NCBI GenBank assembly: GCA_964431965.1
Contig: CAYSLU010000067.1
Location: forward strand, 1 to 30,700
Length of the DNA: 30,700 bases
Direction of reading: 5' to 3'
Origin: CAYSLU01 sp964431965
Lineage (GTDB): Bacteria; Verrucomicrobiota; Kiritimatiellia; CAIKKV01; CAYSLU01
Of this stretch, positions 1 to 5,963 are shown one piece after another. The notes beneath the pieces were generated by a model, which saw only the letters and a list, made by a program, of their open reading frames with translations, was not told the origin of the DNA and did not search any database. Position numbers and translations under genes: made by a program. Every line of letters starts with the position of its first letter. Positions within the stretch are counted from its first letter, which is position 1.

Positions 1-1023
1 GAGGATGAGGCCCTGCGACTCGCGAACGACTGCATCGACGGTGGCCCGTTGCTCAAGCCGCAGGATGAGCTTGCTCGCCGCGGAGAAGTCCAGTCCGCCC
101 GCCTGCTCGCCGGCTTCGCGGAGCGTCAGGCCGCAGAGACGCCGCACCCCCCACAGGAAGAGTGCGCACCCCCAGTCCCCGTGTCGATCGGCGAAAGTCG
201 CCCACTTCGCGCCCTTTACCTGCTCGACCGCCCGCCGTACATCCTCGACGGATGCCCGGCGACGCAACTCGCGCTTCCCGCTCACGCCCCGCAGGTCGCA
301 TTCCGTTCCCGTCTCCCGTACGCGCCGCGCGAATTCCGCGCTGCCGATGGCCACCGCATCTCGCAGTCGCTCCAACTGCGACGGCTCGATCCCGCGGCTC
401 AGCCGTTCCCGCGCCGCCTCGCGATAGGCCCGCCGCCTCTGCTTCGGCGTGCGATGCGCTCGACTCAGCAGGTCCCCGGTGGTCAGCCACTCCGGCGTCC
501 GATCATATCCCGCATACGCCCGGTACGAACTCCACCGATACTCCCGCAGCTTGGCCAGCCGCTCCCCCACCTGCTCGGGGGTCGGGGTCCGCCAGCCCTG
601 CGCTTCCGCCACCCGCCCTTGTTTGTCCAACCCCAACCCCGTGATCCGCAGCGGGTTCAGGTGCACATAGAGGCTCAGCGCATATCCCCACGCCGCGTTC
701 TCGACCGGCACCGCCCGAAACCGCCCTTGGAACAGCGACCCCACCCGATCGTGTCGCGCGTTGTACCAGGCGCTGTAGCTCCCGTGAAACCACTGCATCC
801 CCTGGCTCAGGTTCGCGTCCGGGGTTTGGACAATCGCGTGATAATGGTTGTCCATCAGGACATAGGCGTGAATCCGGATGCGATACCGCTCGTGCAATCC
901 TGCTGCCAAGTCAAGGAAGTGATCCCGGTCGGCGTCCTCCGCGAAGATATCACGGCGTTCGAGCCCACGACCGAACACGTGGTACCTCCCGTCCTCCACC
1001 ACCATCCTCAAAGGTCTAACCAT
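1..1023 (-). CDS. REP-associated tyrosine transposase (RAYT / TnpA_REP), C-terminus cut by window edge
   Basis: The reading frame runs without a stop from ATG 1023 down to base 1 (341 codons) and leaves the window, so the C-terminus is missing. The N-terminal part is a Y1 (HUH) transposase domain: a GRGLERRDIF segment near residues 18-27, the metal-binding His-Tyr-His at 60-62 inside MDNHYHAIVQT, and a tyrosine-containing YNARHDRVGSLFQGRF block at 87-102 that likely carries the catalytic Tyr. The region after about residue 290 (LREAGEQAGGLDFSAASKLILRLEQR) looks like a DnaA-type helix-turn-helix, a known C-terminal addition in longer RAYTs. The family nicks single-stranded DNA at hairpin repeats. 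The Shine-Dalgarno is weak. The upstream 70 bases carry an element-like end next to an assembly gap. Family assignment is firm; activity is unknown. Confidence 0.88.
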   Translation of the reverse strand, partial: MVRPLRMVVEDGRYHVFGRGLERRDIFAEDADRDHFLDLAAGLHERYRIRIHAYVLMDNHYHAIVQTPDANLSQGMQWFHGSYSAWYNARHDRVGSLFQGRFRAVPVENAAWGYALSLYVHLNPLRITGLGLDKQGRVAEAQGWRTPTPEQVGERLAKLREYRWSSYRAYAGYDRTPEWLTTGDLLSRAHRTPKQRRRAYREAARERLSRGIEPSQLERLRDAVAIGSAEFARRVRETGTECDLRGVSGKRELRRRASVEDVRRAVEQVKGAKWATFADRHGDWGCALFLWGVRRLCGLTLREAGEQAGGLDFSAASKLILRLEQRATVDAVVRESQGLIL

Positions 1024-1094
1024 GGTCGTATTCCACCAGATCCCTCCCGGCGGGTCAACCATATATCGAAAGTCCAGCCCTGACCCCTAGCGTA
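1024..1094 (-). mobile_element. Probable end of the RAYT element
   Basis: Read on the minus strand, the stretch upstream of the transposase begins near 1090 with AGGGGTCAGGGCTGGAC and continues into an AT-rich TTTCGATATATGG segment. A GGGGTCAG-type terminus directly before the transposase start is what I recall from many RAYT insertions in related genomes. The assembly gap starts within a few bases of it, which fits a multi-copy end that broke the assembly. The other end lies outside the window. Confidence 0.45.
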
Positions 1095-1194
1095 NNNNNN
1101 NNNNNNNNNNNNNNNNNNNNNNNNNNNNNNNNNNNNNNNNNNNNNNNNNNNNNNNNNNNNNNNNNNNNNNNNNNNNNNNNNNNNNNNNNNNNNN
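1095..1194. other. Scaffold gap (100 N)
   Basis: Exactly 100 unresolved bases, the conventional length for a gap of unknown size. Adjacency of the transposase to the MerR genes is therefore a scaffolding inference, and the true distance is unknown. The 102 bases after the gap (1195-1296) show no gene that I recognise. Confidence 0.99.
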
Positions 1195-1296
1195 CGCAAG
1201 AACGTCTCATCCACACGGCCGTTCGAGTTCAAAGTCATCGCAAACGCGCATGAATTACCGAAGGGCATTGCCCCTAGCCATAGCGAGAGCTCGCCC

Positions 1297-1836
1297 TCAC
1301 GGGGTCGGATTGCCGCCTGAAGAAGCGCGGATTCGCGCGATCTCGGCGGAGCCCAGCCCAAGGGACACGAGGAACTCCTGATGCCCCTGCGGCGCCCGCC
1401 GCTCGAACTCGCTGTGCCACCGCTTCATCGACTCCTCGCTCACGCCGGCCGCCCGCAGCATCGAGACCCACAGCTCCTTGTTCACGGTGGCCGGGCGCCC
1501 CTTGCCCGTGATCCGCTGCAGCATCTGAGTCAGGAGTTGCCGCTGGGCCCGCAAAGCGCCCATCTCCTCGCTCATCGACTGCAGCCTGTTCTCAAGGAGG
1601 CGCGCGCCATTCCTGCCTCGCGCTTCAAGCAGCCTGGCGACATCCGCGAGCGCCAACCCCGCCGCGCGGTACTGGCAGATCTGACCAAGCCGCTTTCGGT
1701 CCTTCTCGTCATAGACGCGGTACCCGGCCGCGGTCCGGCCGGAAGGCGAGAGCAGTCCGATGCGGTCGTAGTGCAGCAGCGTGCTTCGCGACAGCCCCGC
1801 CATGCGGGCCAACTGAGATATTCGGTAGTGCTTCAT
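1297..1836 (-). CDS. MerR family transcriptional regulator
   Basis: 179 aa from ATG 1836. The N-terminus (KHYRISQLARMAGLSRSTLLHYDRIGLL, then GYRVYDEKDRKRL) is a standard MerR winged helix-turn-helix, residues about 1-70. A coiled-coil dimerisation helix follows at about 75-115. The C-terminal 55 residues contain GVSEESMKRWHSEFERR and HQEFLVSLGLGSAEI. This is an effector-type domain that is repeated as a free-standing protein just upstream (1891-2079). MerR proteins bind promoter spacers and switch genes in response to ligands or stress; no cysteine-based metal site is visible, so the signal is unknown. The Shine-Dalgarno in front of ATG 1836 is poor, which suggests translational dependence on the upstream small gene, 54 bases away. 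Confidence 0.88.
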   Translation of the reverse strand: MKHYRISQLARMAGLSRSTLLHYDRIGLLSPSGRTAAGYRVYDEKDRKRLGQICQYRAAGLALADVARLLEARGRNGARLLENRLQSMSEEMGALRAQRQLLTQMLQRITGKGRPATVNKELWVSMLRAAGVSEESMKRWHSEFERRAPQGHQEFLVSLGLGSAEIARIRASSGGNPTP

Positions 1837-1890
1837 CGCAACCGGGCGGCAGGGCTGACGGGGCCTGGCCCCGCCAGCCCGACACGTCCA

Positions 1891-2079
1891 TCATGCACGG
1901 CTTGCCGTGCGGACCCTCTCGATCTGCTCCTGGCTCAGCCCCAGCCACGCCAGGAAGCTCTGGTGGCTGTCGGGGTGCCGCTTCTCGAACACGGCATGCC
2001 ACTTCTTCATCGCCGCCTCATCCAGCCCGACATCCCGGAACATCGCCTTGAACTCCTCAACCGTCACCTTCCGTTCCAT
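1891..2079 (-). CDS. Small stand-alone copy of the MerR C-terminal domain
   Basis: 62 aa from ATG 2079, with a good Shine-Dalgarno (AGGAG, 8 bases upstream). Almost the whole protein aligns with the last 55 residues of the neighbouring MerR regulator. By eye 23 of 48 aligned residues are identical, including M-K-x-W-H-x-x-F-E-x-R-x-P-x-x-HQ-x-FL-x-x-LGL. It has no DNA-binding domain. It is the first gene of the minus-strand pair and probably co-transcribed with the regulator. It could bind the same ligand, or form mixed assemblies that modulate the regulator. Both roles are inferred; only the duplication is seen. Confidence 0.75.
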   Translation of the reverse strand: MERKVTVEEFKAMFRDVGLDEAAMKKWHAVFEKRHPDSHQSFLAWLGLSQEQIERVRTASRA

Positions 2080-2294
2080 GCTTGCTCTCCTGTTCGGGGT
2101 TGCTTCACTCCGCCGCCGGCCGCCTTGACCAGCGAAACGGACAGGAGGCTAAACCGTGAAGTCGTAGACGGGTCAACCGGCATTTTCGCCCCTCCTCCTT
2201 TTTGGCCCTTCCGTCAATGGCAGGGGGGACATTTGATCGACGCTGATGAGGGAATACGAGTTCAATCTGAAAGCCAGGAAGACAGGAAGGCTGG

Positions 2295-2483
2295 ATGGCG
2301 AGGGCAAAGGAACGGCCGGGCAAGGAACTGACGGCTGGTGCTGTCAGCGCGGCCATCGGGGGGCACAGGGCGCTCGGTCCGGGGTTTCTGGAGTCGATCT
2401 ACAAGGAGGCTCTCTGCGTGGAGCTGGCCGCCAGGAACCCGCCACTGGACTGCTCCTCAGTCTCACGGCCATGCCGTCGATGA
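2295..2483 (+). pseudogene. GxxExxY family protein, 5' fragment
   Basis: From ATG 2295 the frame reads MARAKERPGKELTAGAV and then GHRALGPGFLESIYKEALCVELAAR (about residues 23-47). That is the signature N-terminal half of GxxExxY proteins (PF13366), in which the G-x-x-E-x-x-Y motif is GFLESIY. Intact members are about 120-130 aa. Here similarity stops near base 2436 and the frame ends at 2483 with unrelated residues. I could not find the second half in the other frames. The gene is therefore a truncated remnant, in a stretch that also holds a broken recombinase. Confidence 0.65.
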
Positions 2484-2539
2484 TCAAGCACGTGGGCAAC
2501 GAGCGCCTCCTCCCTTCCTGATTTCCAGATTGGTTCAGA

Positions 2540-2701
2540 ATGTCCCGCCTTTCCCTGAAGGACCAGCTTTCCATGGTCAGAGCGACGCCTCAGGATGCCC
2601 CCCTTCAGGTGCAGTTTCCGGTCAGCTTGGACGCAGTCCCGAAGATCTTGGTTGATGAGGTTCTGGCAGGGAATGCCGTAAGCGTCCGGCCAACCGCCTG
2701 A
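2540..2701 (+). other. Short unassigned open frame (53 codons)
   Basis: ATG 2540 to TGA 2699-2701 encodes 53 residues with a plausible amphipathic composition (LKDQLSMVRATP, LDAVPKILVDEVLAG), but no family that I recognise and no clear Shine-Dalgarno. It overlaps the non-homologous tail of the recombinase fragment on the other strand, and its stop coincides with the point where recombinase similarity ends. It may be part of whatever DNA interrupted that gene. A chance frame is equally possible. Confidence 0.2.
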
Positions 2702-2871
2702 ACTCGCTCGACTCTGCGGGCGTGGAGGAAGCGCCCGAAGTCCCGCACAGCCTGCCCATAGACCTCGACCGTACGCGGGCTGTACCGCCGACTGCGGATG
2801 TCCGCCAGGAATTCCCTGGCCAGTGCCGCTATGGCGCGTCCACTATGACCCGACTTGTCGTCCATTCTCAT
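2605..2871 (-). pseudogene. Tyrosine recombinase/integrase, N-terminal fragment
   Basis: From ATG 2871 the frame reads about 58 residues with the core-binding SAM-like fold of phage/Xer-type tyrosine recombinases: AIAALAREFLADIRSRRYSPRTVEVYGQAVRDFGRFLHARRVERVQAVG. Similarity stops at about base 2697, and the frame runs into unrelated sequence to a stop at 2605. The catalytic domain (Arg, Lys, His-x-x-Arg, Tyr) is absent. The fragment cannot be active. Its presence shows that a mobile or integron-like gene once sat here. A longer open frame to 3108 exists upstream but has no protein-like similarity. Confidence 0.7.
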
Positions 2872-3143
2872 GATCTCCGCTAGAACCGAACAGGTCTCGC
2901 ATAACCATCGCGCCGGCAACTGAATGCCCTTGATCGGGCTGGTGAAAAGGTGCTGAAAAGGCGGTGAGTAGGTCCGAATAGGTCGAACAGGCTCATGCGG
3001 TGGTTCAACCGGAGGAACCATCGGGGCGTGAGATGCCGTCGGACGAAGCACCCGCGGTCGCATCCAAGCGATAGTGGAAGCGACAGCCGTTCCGGCCGCG
3101 AGTGGCAATCACGAGATCGAGATCGAGATCGACGAGCGACCGC
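2872..3143. other. Gene-free debris region with a short GAGATC tandem
   Basis: No coding sequence is supported between the recombinase remnant and the DUF3786 gene. Around 3114-3139 the hexamer GAGATC is repeated about three times (GAGATCGAGATCGAGATCGACGAG). No terminator for the operon ending at 3144 is evident. Together with the two broken genes, the interval 2080-3143 holds only degraded or unrecognised sequence. Confidence 0.5.
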
Positions 3144-3758
3144 TCACACGAGAAAGACGAGGATGCTCATCATGGCGATGGACCAGACGACGTCGGGGGC
3201 GAGTTGATCGCTGACGGAGGCGTCGAACATGATGCCGGAGCGGGGGCCGAACTCGTCGTCGCCGCGCCAGAGAACCACGACGACGGGCACGCGGGCGAAC
3301 GGGCGGATCCGGACGGCCGCGTCGCCGTAGGGCTGACGCTCGCCACCCAGGTCTCGGCCGATTGAGAGAAACCGCTCGACGTCGGCATCGAACGCGGCGG
3401 CCAGGCGGTCGCACGGCAGCACGTGGGAGCCTCGGAAATACAGCTGGGCCGCGGAAAGCTCGCTGGGCGCCACCAGGCGGCCCCACTCCGGGATCGCCTT
3501 CGCGTGCAGCAGGTACTGCAGGGTGCTGAGCCTCGAGAAGTAGCCCAGCCGGCCGAGCAGCTTATCCGCAACCGGCGTGCCGCCGGAAAATGTGCGGCTG
3601 TCCAGGTCGAGCCCGATCGACTGGCCGAAGCACGTGCACGTGTAGCGCCGGGCCGCGGCATCGAAGGAGACCGCCGCGCGCTCGGACACCGACGTCGGCG
3701 AAAGAGCAGCCAGCGCATCCCACATCCCGCGTTCGGCCTCTTCCGCTCCCTTGCCCAT
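3144..3758 (-). CDS. DUF3786 domain protein
   Basis: 204 aa from ATG 3758, chosen because a GAGGAG Shine-Dalgarno lies 5 bases upstream and the gene then starts 8 bases after its upstream neighbour ends. The DUF3786 fold is recognised from RYTCTCFGQSIGLD (about residues 40-53), YFSRLSTLQYLLHA, LYFRGSHVLPCDRL and the C-terminal VVVLWRGDDEFGPRSGIMFDASVSDQLAPDVVWSIA. Proteins of this family occur mainly in strict anaerobes, often beside corrinoid-protein, CODH/ACS or methyltransferase genes; their biochemical role is not established. It is the last gene of the three-gene operon divergent from cooC, so a role tied to CODH/ACS or corrinoid metabolism is a reasonable inference, no more. Confidence 0.78.
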   Translation of the reverse strand: MGKGAEEAERGMWDALAALSPTSVSERAAVSFDAAARRYTCTCFGQSIGLDLDSRTFSGGTPVADKLLGRLGYFSRLSTLQYLLHAKAIPEWGRLVAPSELSAAQLYFRGSHVLPCDRLAAAFDADVERFLSIGRDLGGERQPYGDAAVRIRPFARVPVVVVLWRGDDEFGPRSGIMFDASVSDQLAPDVVWSIAMMSILVFLV

Positions 3759-3766
3759 GGTACTCC

Positions 3767-4492
3767 TCACACGCGCGGGCGCATGTGCCGCAACTCCATC
3801 GCGATCTTGCGGCCGGACGCCGTGCGGCACTTCTCGGCCAGCGCCATGGGCGCCAGCGCTTCGGGTCCCCCGAGGCAGCGCTCCTGGGTCGCCAGCGCCG
3901 CCGCATCGTGCACGATCGCGTACTCCACCCGCTCCGCCAGCTTGCCGGACGCGGAACCGCTTTGGATCGCCGCCAGGATATCGCCGGCGTCCGCGATGAA
4001 CGAGGCGGCGTACCCGAGCGGGTGCAGCATGGCCGAGAGGCCCTCGCGCCATGGCTCGCCCCCGGCCCCCGCGTCGGCGCCCGTTACGATGCCGACCATG
4101 ATCGCCGCGGCGACGACCAGCGTGGGGTCGGCCGATGCCGTCTCCGAGCAGATCATCTCCGCATACCGGAGCGTCGCGTGGCTCACGGCGATCTCCGGCG
4201 ATTCCGGCCCCAGCCGCTCCGCCACCGCCTGGAGCAGAGTGGCCTTGCGCATGGCCACCTTCATCTGCCCGTACTCCTTGAACTTCTGGTCGCCGAGACA
4301 GTTCCTGGCGAAGCGGCACCAGTCCACGCACGACTGCGTTTCCGTCCGGATCACCACCCGGCTGCACGTCGCGCACTGGCCTGTCGCCTCGTCGCTCCAG
4401 ATCTCGACATCCGATCCGCACCCGGGGCAGGCCACGACATCGGGCTTCGGCTGCGTGAACGAACCACTTCCCGGACAGGGTCGAAATGACAT
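3767..4492 (-). CDS. Zinc-ribbon protein with degenerate HD-type domain
   Basis: 241 aa from ATG 4492. Residues 22-43 form a zinc ribbon (C22-x2-C25, C40-x2-C43), followed by a second Cys cluster, SCVDWCRFARNC (C55, C59, C65). Residues about 100-205 follow the helix pattern of HD phosphohydrolases: SHATLRYAEMIC, then VVAAAIMVGIVTG where AAAILHDIG is expected, then HPLGYAASFI, and VEYAIVHDAAAL as the last helix. First His (H105) and last Asp (D196) positions are kept, but the central His-Asp pair is replaced (MVG) and the usual second histidine motif is gone. I recall similar proteins in anaerobes with an intact HD. The gene sits 10 bases after the XRE regulator and 8 before the DUF3786 gene. 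It is more likely a sensor or scaffold than an enzyme; that is inference. Confidence 0.68.
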   Translation of the reverse strand: MSFRPCPGSGSFTQPKPDVVACPGCGSDVEIWSDEATGQCATCSRVVIRTETQSCVDWCRFARNCLGDQKFKEYGQMKVAMRKATLLQAVAERLGPESPEIAVSHATLRYAEMICSETASADPTLVVAAAIMVGIVTGADAGAGGEPWREGLSAMLHPLGYAASFIADAGDILAAIQSGSASGKLAERVEYAIVHDAAALATQERCLGGPEALAPMALAEKCRTASGRKIAMELRHMRPRV

Positions 4493-4502
4493 CGCGCGCT
4501 CC

Positions 4503-5003
4503 TCAGGACGATCGCGCCACGGCCGCGCCGGCCGGCGGCTGGCTTCGGAGCAGGCGGCGCACGACCGCGCACTTCATGCACGGCAGCAGCTCCCGGTCCG
4601 CCCGGCGCCGGCCCGGTCCCGACATGCAGCGGCACTTGCCGCCGCCGGCACAGACCAGCCAGCACAGCTGGCCGTCGCCGAACGTGAAGCTCGGGCAGCC
4701 CTTTCGCAGCTCCGGACTGCACCGCTGGATATCCCAGCAGGGCGCCGCGTCCACCTGCCGGCGGCGGCGGATTGCGAGCAGCACGAGCAGCTGCAGCAGC
4801 GCCCGGGTGGGAACGTTCCGCCAGCCCTGCTCGTAGCTCTGGATCGCCTTGACGGACGTGCCCATGGCCGTGGCCAGCTGGGCCTGGGTGGCGCCGAACT
4901 CGCCGCGGATATGCCGGACCATCCCCGCCCGCGACCCGCCGCCCATGCCGACACCCGCCGTGGCGCGATGCGCCGCCCGCCTGCCTGTCGCCGCATTCGC
5001 CAT
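4503..5003 (-). CDS. XRE-type regulator with C-terminal Cys-rich (two-CW-like) domain
   Basis: 166 aa from ATG 5003, preceded by GGGAGGG 6 bases upstream; a longer frame from 5045 lacks this support. Residues about 28-75 are a lambda-repressor-like helix-turn-helix (IRGEFGATQAQLATAMGTSVKAIQSYEQGWRNVP). Residues 88-146 are Cys-rich: PCW at 88-90, then C95, C103, C114-W, C118, C124, C126 and a closing C142-x2-C145. The spacing resembles two-CW domains attached to regulators of anaerobes and suggests a zinc or Fe-S site used for structure or redox/metal sensing. First gene of the operon, transcribed away from cooC across a control region with strong inverted repeats, so it is the best candidate to regulate the cooC-acsE operon and itself. 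The signal cannot be read from sequence. Confidence 0.78.
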   Translation of the reverse strand: MANAATGRRAAHRATAGVGMGGGSRAGMVRHIRGEFGATQAQLATAMGTSVKAIQSYEQGWRNVPTRALLQLLVLLAIRRRRQVDAAPCWDIQRCSPELRKGCPSFTFGDGQLCWLVCAGGGKCRCMSGPGRRRADRELLPCMKCAVVRRLLRSQPPAGAAVARSS

Positions 5004-5043
5004 CGATCGCCCTCCCGACGACCACCCCCGGCGGCCGAGGCCC

Positions 5044-5049
5044 ACTATA
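5044..5049 (-). promoter_or_regulatory. Possible -10 element for the divergent regulator operon
   Basis: On the minus strand the hexamer at 5049-5044 reads TATAGT, one mismatch from the -10 consensus, 41 bases upstream of the regulator's ATG 5003. No well-spaced -35 is visible (TTGAGG at 5076-5071 is 21 bases away), so this is a weak call. Confidence 0.3.
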
Positions 5050-5094
5050 TCCCCCCGCCCCGCCGACCGGCCTCAACAATCGCTACCGCGCTCC

Positions 5095-5123
5095 TTGACA
5101 TGCTGATAGCATGTCCATATTGT
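5095..5123 (+). promoter_or_regulatory. Candidate promoter of the cooC-acsE operon
   Basis: A perfect -35 hexamer TTGACA at 5095-5100 is followed by exactly 17 bases and TATTGT at 5118-5123 (4 of 6 to the -10 consensus). An alternative -10, TATAGT at 5123-5128, would give a 22-base spacer. The stretch is much more AT-rich than its surroundings. Predicted transcription start is near 5130, about 38 bases before cooC. The spacer holds a perfect inverted repeat, so repression by a dimeric protein is likely. Confidence 0.6.
5097..5115. promoter_or_regulatory. Perfect 19-bp inverted repeat (candidate operator)
   Basis: GACATGCT at 5097-5104 and AGCATGTC at 5108-5115 are exact reverse complements around GAT. 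The repeat overlaps the -35 and fills most of the promoter spacer, the classic position for a repressor operator or a MerR-like activator site. The half-site spacing (about one helical turn between centres) suits a homodimer. The divergent XRE-type regulator is the obvious candidate binder. Confidence 0.6.
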
Positions 5124-5134
5124 ATAGTGATGTG

Positions 5135-5145
5135 CCACAATGTGG
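5135..5145. promoter_or_regulatory. Second inverted repeat downstream of the promoter
   Basis: CCACA-A-TGTGG is a perfect 11-bp palindrome, loosely extended by ATGT (5130-5133) and ACAT (5148-5151). It lies at or just after the predicted transcription start and 23 bases before cooC. It could be a second regulator site or a leader hairpin. It does not resemble the TGTCA-N6-CGACA-like CooA site. Confidence 0.4.
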
Positions 5146-5167
5146 TAGACATTTCCGGCGACCCATC

Positions 5168-5953
5168 ATGAAGCTAGCCGTGACCGGAAAAGGCGGCGTG
5201 GGCAAGACGACCGTGACCGCCCTCATCGCCCGCAAGCTGGCGGAGAGCCACCGCCAGGTGGTGGCCATTGACGCCGACCCGAACACCACGCTCGCCGCCT
5301 GCCTCGGCCATCCGCATCCCGAGACCATCCGCCCCCTGGTGGAACTCAAGGAGCTGATCGAGGAGCGCACCGGCGTCAAGCCCGGCAGCATCGGGGGCAT
5401 GTTCCGCCTCAACCCGTTCGTGGCCGACATACCCGCGCAGTACGCGGTCGAAGTCGCCGGCGTCCGCGTCCTGGTGGCCGGCGGCATCAAGCCGGGCGGA
5501 TCGGGCTGCTACTGCCCGGAGAACGCGCTGATCCGCGCGCTCGTTTCGCACCTGCTCCTGGAGCCCGACGTGGCGCTCATCATCGACATGGAGGCCGGCA
5601 TCGAGCACCTGAGCCGGGGCACGATCGGCAGCGTCGACCACGGCCTGATCGTGGTCGAGCCGTCCCGCGCCAGCGTGGAGACCGCGCACCGCATCCGCCG
5701 CATGGCCGCCGAGATCGGCCTGAAGCGCGTCCTGGCCGTCGGCAACAAGGTCCGCAGCGGCGACGACGAGCGGTTCCTCTCGGCCGCCCTCGGGGACATT
5801 CCCCTCGCCGGCTTCATCCCCTTTGACCCCCGGCTCGGCGAGGCCGAGCGGGCGGGCCGGCCGGCCGCAACCGCCGGCACGCCGGTGGACGACGCCATTC
5901 GGCGCATCATTTCGGAGCTTGAATCGCAACGCAACGGAGCACCGGCTCGGTGA
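5168..5953 (+). CDS. cooC: CooC-type nickel-insertion ATPase
   Basis: 261 aa from ATG 5168. This start puts the deviant Walker A (GKGGVGKTT) at residues 7-15 and lies after the predicted promoter; an upstream in-frame ATG at 5111 would overlap the -10. Further signs of the MinD/ParA-like CooC family are AIDADPNTTLAACLG at 33-47, the metal-binding Cys-x-Cys (C114, C116) in GSGCYCPENAL, and IDMEAGIEHLSRGT. CooC dimers bind Ni(II) through the two CxC pairs and use ATP to load the C-cluster of CO dehydrogenase. Its place directly before cooS, with cooS's GAGG ribosome site overlapping its stop, supports this role. The ribosome-binding site of cooC itself is weak. Confidence 0.92.
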   Translation: MKLAVTGKGGVGKTTVTALIARKLAESHRQVVAIDADPNTTLAACLGHPHPETIRPLVELKELIEERTGVKPGSIGGMFRLNPFVADIPAQYAVEVAGVRVLVAGGIKPGGSGCYCPENALIRALVSHLLLEPDVALIIDMEAGIEHLSRGTIGSVDHGLIVVEPSRASVETAHRIRRMAAEIGLKRVLAVGNKVRSGDDERFLSAALGDIPLAGFIPFDPRLGEAERAGRPAATAGTPVDDAIRRIISELESQRNGAPAR

Positions 5954-5963
5954 GGAATCAGCC

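Noticed and set aside
49..1083. Plus-strand open frame of 344 codons opposite the transposase
   Set aside because: It is the antisense frame of a clear RAYT gene; its Arg/Pro-rich composition matches no family.
3102..3365. Plus-strand frame beginning with an Arg-Ser repeat
   Set aside because: The Arg-Ser run is only the GAGATC tandem read in another frame, and the rest is antisense to the DUF3786 gene.
5130..5151. CooA- or CRP-like binding site
   Set aside because: The palindrome CCACA-A-TGTGG has the wrong spacing for TGTCA-N6-CGACA, and no CRP-family gene is nearby.
3423..5171. Plus-strand frame of 582 codons across the divergent operon
   Set aside because: Three minus-strand genes with good ribosome sites and recognisable motifs occupy the same DNA.
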